Below, one piece after another: positions 1 through 7,519 of a stretch of DNA of 33,539 bases (within the stretch, counting starts at the first letter, position 1; every line of letters starts with the position of its first letter). Source of the stretch: Verrucomicrobiota bacterium (GTDB lineage: Bacteria > Auribacterota > JABMQX01 > JAFGEW01); contig JAFGEW010000017.1 in NCBI GenBank assembly GCA_016931415.1, forward strand, positions 1-33,539, read 5' to 3'. The position numbers and the translations under genes are program-made. The notes beneath the pieces are model-generated. The model was not told the DNA's origin. It ran no database searches and saw only the letters and a program-made list of their open reading frames with translations.

Positions 1-1
1 A

Positions 2-196
2 TGGCTCCCGGCCTACGCGCCGGAGCTCAACCCCGCCGAGCAGGTCTGGAACCATGCCAAGTACTCGGACCTGGCCAACTTCATCCCTGAGGATGTCGAG
101 GATCTTCGCCGCCATGTGGACGCTTCCATTCAAGACCAACGTGGACAGTCGAGCCTGCTCCGCTCCTTTTTCAAAACAGCCCGGCTCGCGCTATGA
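2..196 (+). CDS. IS630-family transposase, C-terminal fragment (cut by window start)
   Basis: The reading frame enters from the left edge and ends at TGA 194-196, so only about 64 C-terminal residues are visible. The peptide contains LPAYAPELNPAEQVW, the hallmark of the last block of the DDE_3/IS630 transposase domain; the Glu in NPAE is the third catalytic acid of the DDE triad. These enzymes cut and join DNA at the ends of the element, usually at a TA target. No start, helix-turn-helix or first two acidic residues can be seen, so whether the full gene is intact cannot be judged. The gene is followed by about 1 kb without a coding region, part of which may be the end of the element. The family call is firm; the state of the element is unknown. 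Confidence 0.85.
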   Translation, partial: WLPAYAPELNPAEQVWNHAKYSDLANFIPEDVEDLRRHVDASIQDQRGQSSLLRSFFKTARLAL

Positions 197-243
197 GGGA
201 AAGGACTTCCATTAGTTATGCAAACCTCAATAGGGGAAACAGA

Positions 244-275
244 AATGCCTCGCGCCAGCGTTGGCGTGAGGCATT
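244..275. repeat. 14-position inverted repeat 48 bp after the transposase stop
   Basis: AATGCCTCGCGCCA at 244-257 pairs with TGGCGTGAGGCATT at 262-275 across the loop GCGT, with one G-T pair. No T-run follows, so it is not a classical terminator. Its place just after the transposase suggests a transcription stop or an internal part of the insertion-sequence end. Confidence 0.6.
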
Positions 276-936
276 GACTCTGCGTGAGATCACCTGCCAC
301 AAGAGCGGCAGGTTCGCCGCAAAACATCTGCACGGCCATCTTGCTTCGTTCCACCCGCTGTTGTTCAGCAAAAACCAGGGACGGAAGCGCCACCTTCTAC
401 ATAGCGGAGCATCTGCTGCGACTCTCTGGATCCGGAAACAGCCTCCCAGCGGGACCTGTATCCTTGATGCGATAGTGCGCTCCCTCGTTCTTGAGCGATA
501 TATTACAGTAGCAGTGTTCTTGAGGTCAAGCCTTTTGTAAGCATATGCGTGAATTCCCCTTGAATTTGATGCAACACGCCGTGAGTGGGCAATGGAGCGG
601 TGTCATCCGTGTGTTGTCCATCGCCCTGTCGTCTCACCGAACGTGCGGGACTCGGAGCCGATCTGTGCACCAGCCTTCGCATGCGGCAGGTGCAGTCCGG
701 ATCACCCTCTCGGGCAAGCGAGAGCTTGTGTCGTGCGAGGGCAGCGGCGGGCGGGCGAAAGACGGCAGTTGGGCGCGCCAGTGTGAGCCTCGCATCGGCG
801 GTTGGGGAGCAGCGTCCCATTCGAGAAGCCCGGCTGAGGCCGGCTTCGGGTGTCTCTGGCGGCGCCTCCAACGAGCTTATGGTCATCAACGACGCGTCTT
901 CACATCACGGGGATTGCAGGCGCGTCAGCGTTGTAA

Positions 937-1041
937 GGCGGGGCCCCCCCTGGCCCCGCCGCAGCCACGAAGTGGCGTCACTTGTCATACCACAACGTTA
1001 TGCCGCGCCTCCGGCGCGCGGCGGGCGCAGGGGCGCCCGCC
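937..1041. repeat. Pair of perfect GC hairpins (REP-like)
   Basis: GGCGGGGCC at 937-945 pairs with GGCCCCGCC at 952-960, and GGCGGGCGC at 1020-1028 pairs with GCGCCCGCC at 1033-1041. A shorter stem, GCGCC/GGCGC, lies between them near 1005-1018. The 5612-5629 hairpin has the same GGCGGGGC core, so this looks like a dispersed palindromic family. Function unknown. Confidence 0.55.
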
Positions 1042-1175
1042 CTACAGCCGCTCGACGAGTTCGGGGCAGGTACCGACGCGTCATGTATGGACGCGGGAAG
1101 GAATGAGTGTCTGTCCCCACCTTCCGTGGCATGGTAGGATTGCGGCGGCTGTTGGCATCTGAATGGAGTGGTTTC

Positions 1176-2105
1176 GTGGAACAGGGTCTCGTCGAGCGGT
1201 TGCTGGCCGACCACGGGGTCACGGACCGGATTGAGCGGTGCGAGCGGCTCGTGGCCGGGTACTCGGACGACGAGAAGTGGGTCGTCTGGGCCGACGGCGC
1301 GCCCGCGTATCTGCTGCGGCTGAGCGCGCGCGATATGCTGGCGCGACGGAAGGCGGAGTTCGACGCGGTTGCGGTGCATTACGAGCGCGGGGTGTTGTGT
1401 CCGCGGCCGCTGGCGTTCGGGGAGACGCTCGATGGAACGCGCTGCTTCTCGCTGCTGGAATACATCGTGGGCGAGTCGGCGGAGACGGCGCTGCCGAAGC
1501 TGCCGGAGCGGGCGTGTTACGAGATCGGGGTGCAGACGGGCCGCGAGCTGTACCGCATGCACCAGCTCGAAGGCGACGAGACGTCCGCGCAATGGTTCGA
1601 GCGGCGGCTGCGCAAGCACGAGCGCTACATGGCGAAGGCCGAGGAGCTGAGCCTCACCTACCCCGGCTGCGAGCGGGTCGAGCGGTTTATTGATCAGCAT
1701 GTAGAGCTGCTCAGGAGCAGCCCCGTGCGCTTCCAGCACGACGATCTGCATCCGGCCAATCTCATCATCGAAGACGGACGCCTGGTCGGCGTCATTGATT
1801 TCAACCGCTGCGATTGGGGCGACCCGATCGAGGATTTCTACAAGGTGCCGTTTTTCGGCGAGCCGGTGAGCCGCCCGTACGCCAACGGGCAGATTGACGG
1901 GTATCTTGCGTGCGAGCCGGTTGCCGGTTTTTGGCCGCGCTACAACCTGTTCCTCGCCATGATGCTGCTTCCGAGCGTGGTCTGGATGCACTTCCACCCG
2001 CCGAGCCAGGGACTGGGGTGGTGGATGGAGCGCGTAGTGCATATGGCCGAGACGCACGACTTCGAGGGGAACGGGCCGCCGGCGTGGTATGTGGGGAGAG
2101 CATGA
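1176..2105 (+). CDS. Aminoglycoside/choline-kinase-like phosphotransferase (APH family)
   Basis: This is a protein-kinase-like small-molecule phosphotransferase. It carries the APH catalytic loop FQHDDLHPANLI (HxDxxxxN), followed by GVIDFNRCDWGDP, whose Asp binds Mg-ATP. The N-terminal lobe has the YSDDEKWVV and AYLLRLS strands typical of the family, and a mid-part IVGESAETALPKLPE region resembling Gram-positive APH-like kinases. Length (309 aa) is normal. I chose GTG 1176 because GGAG lies 7 nt upstream and the protein then starts at the usual family N-terminus. GTG 1107 in the same frame would add 23 residues encoded by what looks like repeat-derived DNA. It stands alone between non-coding stretches. 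The substrate cannot be read from sequence; antibiotic resistance should not be assumed. Confidence 0.85.
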   Translation: MEQGLVERLLADHGVTDRIERCERLVAGYSDDEKWVVWADGAPAYLLRLSARDMLARRKAEFDAVAVHYERGVLCPRPLAFGETLDGTRCFSLLEYIVGESAETALPKLPERACYEIGVQTGRELYRMHQLEGDETSAQWFERRLRKHERYMAKAEELSLTYPGCERVERFIDQHVELLRSSPVRFQHDDLHPANLIIEDGRLVGVIDFNRCDWGDPIEDFYKVPFFGEPVSRPYANGQIDGYLACEPVAGFWPRYNLFLAMMLLPSVVWMHFHPPSQGLGWWMERVVHMAETHDFEGNGPPAWYVGRA

Positions 2106-2133
2106 AGGATGGATGAGGAAGGATGAGACAGCT

Positions 2134-2184
2134 AACCACGGGGCGCACGGGGAACATGGGGGTTTCGCCAGAGAGGTGAGCAGG
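2134..2184 (+). repeat. Dispersed intergenic repeat, copy A
   Basis: Two joined parts. 2134-2162 matches the reverse complement of 4932-4960 at 26 of 29 positions (core ACCACGGGGCGCACGGG). 2155-2184 matches 4766-4795 directly at 27 of 30 (core AGTGAGCAGG in one, GGTGAGCAGG in the other). Similar ACCACGG-type strings are widespread in intergenic DNA of many bacteria. It ends 28 bp before the next start codon. Confidence 0.7.
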
Positions 2185-2211
2185 TGAGAAGAAGAGAGGA
2201 GCACGGGAACG

Positions 2212-3000
2212 ATGCGCGGGCTGTGGCTGATTGTTGTGGGGATCGTGATGGCGGCTGGGCTCGCTGGTATGATGCTGTTTGGTGTCACGTCGATGGGTCA
2301 GGACGACGAGGCGGAAGCGCCGCAGGTCGAGGGAGATGTCTGGCGGCTCAACGAGACGACCACCTTGACCCTCATCGAATCGCACCATGAGCGCGACCGG
2401 GGCCGGTTGCGGCTGGTCTCGAGCAAGTACGAGAAGGAATGGGAGACCGGCACGAGTCTATGGTTTGGCCACCCGTGCATTATGGGATCGTATCCGGAGC
2501 AGTACGTGATCGTGCCGTACATCACGGGGCACGGCACGGGCGTGGCGGAGTTCGACTGGGTGCTGGTCCGCTTGGGCGAAAAGCCTGTCTTCGAGGAGAT
2601 GGGCCTCTGGCGCTACTGGTGCGTGTCGCGACACTCGGAGGAGTTTCGGCTGACCCCTCTTCTCACCTGGGGGACGGGAGACGGCGAGCCCTGTCTCGAG
2701 TTCTCCTACGAGACCACTCGGGAGGGCGTGACACGGACGATCTCGGGCGTGGTGATCATCAGAGCGCAGCGGGGCGGCGACCGCCCATTCGGCCTCGTAC
2801 CGGCGCGACGAGACGATGCGCTGGCGTGCGTCGAGCTTCTGTCGTGCTCGGGATGGGGTGTCGGCCGCTTCGCCGCGGACGCGCTCGAGGTCATAGCGGA
2901 CGAAGAGCTTCGAGATTTCGTGAAGCAGCATGCGGCCGGTCAGGAGACCGAGAAGAAGCTGCACGCGGCCATCGAGCGTCACTTCACCGGCGCTGAATGA
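2212..3000 (+). CDS. Unrecognised membrane-anchored protein
   Basis: 262 aa. Residues 3-27 form one hydrophobic segment (LWLIVVGIVMAAGLAGMML) followed by an acidic stretch, so it is either a signal anchor or an uncleaved signal peptide with the rest outside the membrane. The remainder is a mixed alpha/beta soluble region with three or four Cys and no motif I recognise; its last 60 residues look helical. ATG 2212 is preceded by AGAGGAG at 2195-2201. The preceding gene is 106 bp away across a dispersed repeat, so co-transcription is doubtful. A hairpin with a T-run follows the stop. No function is proposed. Confidence 0.65.
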   Translation: MRGLWLIVVGIVMAAGLAGMMLFGVTSMGQDDEAEAPQVEGDVWRLNETTTLTLIESHHERDRGRLRLVSSKYEKEWETGTSLWFGHPCIMGSYPEQYVIVPYITGHGTGVAEFDWVLVRLGEKPVFEEMGLWRYWCVSRHSEEFRLTPLLTWGTGDGEPCLEFSYETTREGVTRTISGVVIIRAQRGGDRPFGLVPARRDDALACVELLSCSGWGVGRFAADALEVIADEELRDFVKQHAAGQETEKKLHAAIERHFTGAE

Positions 3001-3017
3001 ACGAAGGAACAGCCATC

Positions 3018-3039
3018 CCATGATTCCAATCATGGTTTT
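3018..3039 (+). terminator. Rho-independent-type terminator after the 2212-3000 gene
   Basis: CCATGATT at 3018-3025 pairs perfectly with AATCATGG at 3028-3035 and is followed by TTTT (3036-3039). It starts 18 bp after the plus-strand stop and overlaps the stop codon of the convergent minus-strand gene. Confidence 0.55.
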
Positions 3040-4538
3040 CGGACTTGGTAGTACTTCTCTGGTTCAAAGGCGAGAGGGTCGACCCAGTCGGTTGTGGCGC
3101 CTTCGCTCGATTGGGTGGTGATGAGGCTGAGGTTCCACTTGTCTGTGCCGGCGTGGATCTCGTAGGTGACGCCTGGCTCGCTGTTCCACGTGAGAGCCAC
3201 TTCGGTTGGGCCGGTCCTGGCGATGGTGAGCGTGATCGGCTCGCCGCCGAGCCAGCGGTTGACGACGGCGTTGATCCACGAGTTGTAGCCCTGCGAGGCC
3301 GCGTTGCGCTGCATGCCGACGAAGATGTCGGCGGCATGGTAGTGCTGGCGGGCGGAGGGATGGGAGTCGCCTTCCATGTCGCGCGCCTCGCCGACGGCAC
3401 GATCGGGGTTGGAGGGGATGTTGTCGGGCGCGGCCGGGTCGGTGAGCGGTTGCGCACCCATGCCGTACTGGACGAAGAGGTGGGGCGCTTCCCAGTCGTT
3501 GAAGTCGTCGGGCATGGTCCAGCCTTCGCCCGGGAACCACGCGTACGCGGCATCGCAGGTGGCGTCGTCGGCCGTGTAGGCCATCGAGTTGTAGTAGTCG
3601 AAGCAGGCGACATTGATGCGCCCGTTCTTGTCGCGGTAGTCCTCGAAGGTGTCGGTACCCGTCGGGTCATACTCGTGCAGCCAGTCCTCGCGGAACCACC
3701 GGGCGAGCTCGCGGCAGGCGGCGCGTTGCCCTTCGGTCATGTCGGTCAGCGGCGGCGCCTGCACGGCGATGAAGAGCACGCCGGGGCGCTCGTGGAATAT
3801 GTTCAGCATGCCACGGTAGGCGACCTTGAGCTGGGCGAGCGACGCGCTGGCGCCGGAGGTCCAGTAGCCGCCGCTGTTGGCGACGCCAGGCGTGGCGGGC
3901 CAGTAGGTGTAGGCGTAGGCGGCATTGACGGTCTCGACCGAGTCGAGGTAGGCGAAGCTCGTGGAGGTGTGGCCGCTGTCGGACCACGGGGTGCCGCCGA
4001 TGACGCGGCCTTCGGCGTCGTACTGGGTGTCGAAGGCGTAGAGGGCTGAGCCGGGGTAGCAGGGCTTGAACATGACGATGTCGAGCTGTTCGGGCGCGGT
4101 CATCGTCTCGCCGAGCTGGCGCGTGTAGTTGTAGCAGGTCAGCATGAAGTTCCCTGGAGCGATCTCGTTCTCGGGGAGTTGCGGCTTGTGGTACGGGTAG
4201 TTCTTGCCGTCGGCGCCCTCGACGCCCATCTCCATGCGGAACCGTTTGTACCAGTGCTGGTAGTTCGTGTAATCGTTCTGGCCGCCGTAGCCGTAGTCGC
4301 TGACGAGATACGAACGCGTGGGCGTGCCATCATTGTCCCACGTGATCGTCTGCAGCCCGGCTCGAAGGCCGTTGCTGAGCCACCCGCTGCCGGTCGAGTG
4401 GTGCCAGAAGTGGAAGCGAAGCGTGCGCCTCGGCGGGTCGAAGTCCCAATCGCCGGCAGGTTGACCGGCGGATGCATGCGTCCAAGGGCAGAACGCGGTG
4501 ACACACAGCGTGATTGCGGCCAGAAGCAGCTTGCCCAT
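3030..4538 (-). CDS. Exported protein, possible SGNH-like hydrolase, with C-terminal beta domain
   Basis: 502 aa from ATG 4538. That start has GGAG 7 nt upstream and gives a clean signal peptide (MGKLLLAAITLCVTAFC, cleavage near ASA-GQ). An upstream in-frame ATG at 4589 would put a charged leader before the signal, so it was rejected. The body has HHSTGSGWLSNGL near its start, DIVMFKPCYPGS in the middle and a strand LFIAVQAPPLTD. This resembles SGNH-type hydrolase layouts without a certain catalytic triad. The last 70 residues form a separate domain ending in EKYYQVRKP, like the C-terminal beta modules of exported PVC proteins. It converges with the gene at 2212. The function is a weak inference; export is well supported. 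Confidence 0.7.
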   Translation of the reverse strand: MGKLLLAAITLCVTAFCPWTHASAGQPAGDWDFDPPRRTLRFHFWHHSTGSGWLSNGLRAGLQTITWDNDGTPTRSYLVSDYGYGGQNDYTNYQHWYKRFRMEMGVEGADGKNYPYHKPQLPENEIAPGNFMLTCYNYTRQLGETMTAPEQLDIVMFKPCYPGSALYAFDTQYDAEGRVIGGTPWSDSGHTSTSFAYLDSVETVNAAYAYTYWPATPGVANSGGYWTSGASASLAQLKVAYRGMLNIFHERPGVLFIAVQAPPLTDMTEGQRAACRELARWFREDWLHEYDPTGTDTFEDYRDKNGRINVACFDYYNSMAYTADDATCDAAYAWFPGEGWTMPDDFNDWEAPHLFVQYGMGAQPLTDPAAPDNIPSNPDRAVGEARDMEGDSHPSARQHYHAADIFVGMQRNAASQGYNSWINAVVNRWLGGEPITLTIARTGPTEVALTWNSEPGVTYEIHAGTDKWNLSLITTQSSEGATTDWVDPLAFEPEKYYQVRKP

Positions 4539-4765
4539 AGCCCGTCTCCCAATGACAGGGTTGTCCGTCGTCGTTGGATGCCGATGCACGGAAGCGTTCG
4601 GCTTCCGAGGGGCCGGGCCAGTGAGGCTGGCGAGCGTAGAAGACAGCAGTATAATGGCTATAAATCAGCCGACGGCCATGCCCTCGTCCGTGGAGATAGC
4701 ACTGGAATCGCAGGGCGACAAGGGGTGATCTTCTTGAATGGATGAAGTAGAAGAGACCACAGGGG

Positions 4766-4795
4766 CATGGGGGCTTCGGCAGAGAAGTGAGCAGG
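4766..4795 (+). repeat. Dispersed intergenic repeat, copy B (direct to 2155-2184)
   Basis: 27 of 30 positions match 2155-2184 in the same orientation; the differences are at positions 9, 14 and 21 of the unit. The flanks differ, so this is a short mobile or recombining unit, not a large duplication. Confidence 0.65.
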
Positions 4796-4931
4796 AGACG
4801 GACGTGAGCGGAACGAGGGAGGATAAGCCAGGAAGGAGGGAGACGGCGCAGGGCACGGGGGACGGAGGAGCACCGGATGTCTCTCTGCGGTCTCCGTGGT
4901 CTTTGTGGTGGGCGTTCTCGTTCATGCCCAT

Positions 4932-4960
4932 TCCCCGTGTTTCCCGTGCGCCCCGTGGTT
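4932..4960 (-). repeat. Dispersed intergenic repeat, copy C (inverted to 2134-2162)
   Basis: The reverse complement matches 2134-2162 at 26 of 29 positions. Together with copies A and B it brackets the two genes between 2212 and 4538. Confidence 0.65.
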
Positions 4961-4990
4961 TGAATCTCCTGTGAGACGAGAGGATTGGCC

Positions 4991-5287
4991 ATGTTGACGG
5001 TTCATGTTTCCGTGCACGTGAAGGCGGAGTGTGTCGAGGCGTTCAAGGCGGCGTCGCTGGAGAATGCGCGGAACAGCCGACGCGAGCCGGGTGTGGCGCG
5101 GTTCGACCTGTTGCAGCAGCAGGATGATCCGGCGCGATTCGTGTTCATCGAGGCGTACCGCACGGCCGAGGCGCCCGCGCGTCACAAGGCGACGGCCCAC
5201 TACCAGGCGTGGCGCGACGCGGTGGCGGACATGATGGCGGAGCCGCGGTCGAGCACGAAGTACGAGGAACTGCTGCCAGCGGAATAG
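4991..5287 (+). CDS. ABM-domain protein (YgiN/LsrG-like putative monooxygenase)
   Basis: 98 aa, the usual size of single-domain antibiotic-biosynthesis-monooxygenase (ABM) proteins. These are dimeric ferredoxin-like folds that act on quinones, autoinducers or other small molecules without bound cofactor. The family pattern is plain: strand TVHVSVHVK, helix with the [18 protein letters not shown] turn, strand FVFIEAYRT, then the [10 protein letters not shown] helix. ATG 4991 follows GAGAGGA (4978-4984) by 6 nt; an in-frame TTG at 4985 is less likely. It is a single gene between repeat-rich stretches, with a strong hairpin after it. The substrate is unknown. Confidence 0.85.
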   Translation: MLTVHVSVHVKAECVEAFKAASLENARNSRREPGVARFDLLQQQDDPARFVFIEAYRTAEAPARHKATAHYQAWRDAVADMMAEPRSSTKYEELLPAE

Positions 5288-5305
5288 GAGTCTCACGCAA
5301 GAGGG

Positions 5306-5326
5306 CGACGGCCTGGGAGGCCGTCG
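5306..5326 (+). terminator. Terminator-like hairpin after the ABM gene
   Basis: CGACGGCCT at 5306-5314 pairs perfectly with AGGCCGTCG at 5318-5326 across GGG, 18 bp past the stop. Only two T residues follow, so it may be a weak terminator or an RNA 3'-end protector. Confidence 0.45.
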
Positions 5327-5439
5327 TTGGGGAGAAGCAGAGGTTCTTCACTCATCAGGGACGTGAGGCCCGTACGACCCAGATCGGCGGGTAGCAGTCG
5401 GCAGGTAGAGCCTGGAAGCTCCGTCAGGAGCGCTTGGCA

Positions 5440-5603
5440 GTAGCCACGGGCGATAGCCCGTGGACCGGCGTGTCACGCGACGTTCCGAGCCCCTTGAGGG
5501 GCGATTGAGCTCCAAACCCTCGACGAGGAATCTCAATCGCCCCTCAAGGAGCTCGGGGCGTTCCTCGTTGCGTTCGGCCCCACGGGTTCGCACCCGTGGC
5601 TAC
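5440..5603. repeat. Large imperfect inverted repeat, ~70 bp arms, 22-nt centre
   Basis: Left arm 5440-5509 and right arm 5532-5603 are inverted copies. The inner parts pair almost perfectly (CCTTGAGGGGCGATTGAG with its reverse complement), and the outer parts share GTAGCCACGGG. Each arm carries its own smaller palindrome: CCACGGGCGATAGCCCGTGG at 5444-5463 and CCACGGGTTCGCACCCGTGG at 5580-5599. The middle of the arms (about 5467-5482 against 5560-5577) has diverged. Elements of this style are dispersed in PVC-type genomes; function unknown. Confidence 0.75.
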
Positions 5604-5611
5604 TCCCAGCC

Positions 5612-5629
5612 GCCCCGCCAAGGCGGGGC
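5612..5629. repeat. Perfect 8-bp GC hairpin (REP-like)
   Basis: GCCCCGCC at 5612-5619 and GGCGGGGC at 5622-5629 with AA between. Same core as the 937-945 stem. Just 8 bp beyond the large inverted repeat. Confidence 0.6.
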
Positions 5630-5845
5630 TTGCCCTCCTCCGTGCGTCACACCCATCGGGTGAAGGGCCTCTCCACGAGGAAGGCCCGTTATCCGAAAAG
5701 CCGGGTGCGAAGTCCCACGTGCACGGCGGGCTGGAAGTGGTGTATGCTCGCGGTTCGGACGCGGGGCGGTGCGGCGAGGAAGGAATGACGCGGCGGGCGA
5801 GATCTGAAGACGGGCTCGCCGGCGAGACATGGCACGGAGAAGCGT

Positions 5846-7519
5846 GTGGCGAACAAGGTTTTCGTTATAGGGCTCGACGGCGCGACGTGGGACCTTATCG
5901 AGCCCTGGGCACGTGAGGGCAAGCTGCCGACGTTCAAGCGGCTGATGGACGAGGGCGCGTGGGGCACGCTGTGGTGCCCGACGCCGCCGATCTCGCCGCA
6001 GAGCTGGGCGTCGTTCGCCACGGGCAAGAACCCAGGCAAGCACGGGTTCATCGATTTCGTCGAGATGACGCCGCACTCCTACACGACGCGGTTCATCAAC
6101 GCGCGGATGCGGGCGGGCAAGTCGCTGTGGCGGCTGTTGAGCGATCTGGACCGGAGCGTGGGTGTGATCAATGTGCCGATCACCTACCCGCCCGAGCCGG
6201 TGAACGGCTTTCTCGTGGCAGGTTATCTCTCGCCGGGCAAGTCGAGCCCCTTTGTCTATCCGGCCGAGCTGCGCAAGGAGCTCCTCGCGGCGGTGCCGCA
6301 CTACATGATCGAGTGCGCCGACATCGAGGTGCCGAGGCTGTCGCGGCGCGATCCGCGTACGGCGTACATCGAGCGCGTGCTTGCCATGATGGAGGGACGG
6401 CGCGCGGCGACGCGCTGGCTCTACGAGCGGTTCCGGCCCGACCTGTTCATGGCAACGTTCACGGCGTTCGACCGGATCTGCCACTACTTTTGGAAGTACA
6501 TGGACCCGGCGGTGCGCGGCCGTTTCTCCGACGAGGAGATCGCGCGATATGGAGATGCGATCTTCCGGGTGCACGTGCGGCAGGACGAGATCATCGCCGA
6601 GCTGCTCGAGATGATCGAGCCGGGCACGACCGTGTTCGTCATGAGCGATCATGGCTTCGGGCCATCGTACAAACGGCTCAACCTGCAGCGGTGGCTCGTC
6701 GAGCAGGACTTCCTGACGCTCAAGCGGACGAGGCCGGGGCCGTTCGGGCGGCTGGTCAATGCGGTCATCTCCGCGTCGGTGCGTTTCACCCCGCTGCAGT
6801 TCCGGCACTTCATCAAGCAGAAGCTGCCGTGGCTGGCGACGCGGGCGATGTCGCGCGTGTACTTCCAGGGCATCGACTGGAGCCGGACGCGCGTGTACGC
6901 CGTGGGCGAGATCCGCAGTCTCTTCATCAACCTCAAGGGGCGTCAGCCGCAGGGCATCGTCGAGCCGAGCGAGTACGAGGCGCTGCGCGACGAGGTGATC
7001 GCCAAGCTCATGGCCCTGCGCGAGCCGGAGACGGGCGACCCGGTTGTCGACAAGGTGTGGCGGCGCGAGGAGCTCTACTCGGGCGAGTTCGTCTGGAAGA
7101 TGCCCGACCTGCTGGTCGACTGGCACGATTACGGCTACTCGTTCATCCCCGACTTCGACGAGGGACCGCTCGTTTCTTCGATCCTGGATTCGGCCAGCCT
7201 GCAATGGGATCGCAACGGCTTCCACCGGCCGAACGGCGTGTTCCTCGCCTGGGGCAAGGACATCCGGCGCGGCGCACGCGTCGAGGGGGTTGTGATGGAT
7301 GTCACGGCCACGGTGCTCTACGAGATGGGATTCCCCGTCCCGGGCGATATGGACGGCCGGGTGCTCACGGGCGCGTACACGCCCGAGCGGATCGAGTCGG
7401 ACCCGCCGCGCACGAGCGACATGGATACGAGCGCGCAGGCCGATTCGACGGACGTCTACAGCGAGGAAGACGCGCGGCAGGTGAGCAAGCGGCTCAAGGA
7501 GCTGGGATACCTCGAATGA
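5846..7519 (+). CDS. Alkaline-phosphatase-superfamily phosphodiesterase/phosphotransferase
   Basis: 557 aa, type I phosphodiesterase/nucleotide-pyrophosphatase-like. Metal and nucleophile motifs are all present: VIGLDGATWD (Asp11), PPISPQSWASFATG (Ser50 at the nucleophile place, usually Thr), DRICH (Asp209, His213) and MSDHGFG (Asp268, His269). The C-terminus RLKELGYLE is the usual ending of this group. No signal peptide is visible, so the enzyme is probably cytoplasmic or peripheral. The GTG start has GGAG 6 nt upstream (5836-5839). It overlaps the next gene by ATGA (7516-7519), so the two are translationally coupled. With a flippase-like neighbour and nearby glycosyltransferases, action on a lipid- or sugar-linked phosphate is plausible but not shown. 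Confidence 0.85.
   Translation: MANKVFVIGLDGATWDLIEPWAREGKLPTFKRLMDEGAWGTLWCPTPPISPQSWASFATGKNPGKHGFIDFVEMTPHSYTTRFINARMRAGKSLWRLLSDLDRSVGVINVPITYPPEPVNGFLVAGYLSPGKSSPFVYPAELRKELLAAVPHYMIECADIEVPRLSRRDPRTAYIERVLAMMEGRRAATRWLYERFRPDLFMATFTAFDRICHYFWKYMDPAVRGRFSDEEIARYGDAIFRVHVRQDEIIAELLEMIEPGTTVFVMSDHGFGPSYKRLNLQRWLVEQDFLTLKRTRPGPFGRLVNAVISASVRFTPLQFRHFIKQKLPWLATRAMSRVYFQGIDWSRTRVYAVGEIRSLFINLKGRQPQGIVEPSEYEALRDEVIAKLMALREPETGDPVVDKVWRREELYSGEFVWKMPDLLVDWHDYGYSFIPDFDEGPLVSSILDSASLQWDRNGFHRPNGVFLAWGKDIRRGARVEGVVMDVTATVLYEMGFPVPGDMDGRVLTGAYTPERIESDPPRTSDMDTSAQADSTDVYSEEDARQVSKRLKELGYLE

Larger units (their letters stand above)
197..1175. other. Non-coding, hairpin-rich stretch downstream of the IS630 transposase
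   Basis: No convincing gene is seen: open frames here are arginine/serine-rich, overlap on both strands and lack domain-like patterns. The stretch is dense in inverted repeats. Stems are at 244-257/262-275 (14 positions, one G-T pair), 666-675/685-694 (one mismatch), 707-712/719-724, 824-829/841-846 extended by a bulged inner stem, 937-945/952-960 (9 bp perfect) and 1020-1028/1033-1041 (9 bp perfect). This looks like a pile-up of small repeat elements or a decayed mobile element next to the transposase. I could not assign it to a known RNA family. The right end runs into the phosphotransferase gene. Confidence 0.6.
4539..4990. other. Intergenic stretch built largely of dispersed repeats
   Basis: No gene is seen between the divergent starts at 4538 (minus) and 4991 (plus). 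The right half holds repeat copies at 4766-4795 and 4932-4960, and a TCTCTGCGGTCTCCGTGG string near 4882-4899 of the same widespread style. TATACT and TTTATA strings near 4650-4670 could be minus-strand promoter elements, but no good -35 is present. Confidence 0.55.
5288..5845. other. Repeat-dominated intergenic stretch
   Basis: No gene is seen. In order it holds a terminator-like hairpin (5306-5326), a segment with GCTCC-N5-GGAGC (GCTCCGTCAGGAGC, about 5418-5431), a large inverted repeat (5440-5603), a perfect GC hairpin (5612-5629) and an imperfect hairpin near 5664-5687 (GGGCCT with AGGCCC). The last 150 bp lead to the phosphatase gene; TATGCT near 5742 is a weak -10 candidate without a matching -35. 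Confidence 0.6.

Noticed and set aside
2-196. Calling the transposase a pseudogene
   Set aside because: The frame is simply cut by the window edge; nothing visible shows a break.
590-760. Possible group II intron 3' end on the minus strand
   Set aside because: A GCACGTTCGGTGAGA string recalls sequences near intron domain V, but no 34-nt domain V hairpin or reverse transcriptase was found.
503-889. Minus-strand open frame of 128 codons
   Set aside because: Arg/Ser/Pro-rich, crosses several hairpins, has no domain-like pattern and overlaps equally long frames on the other strand.
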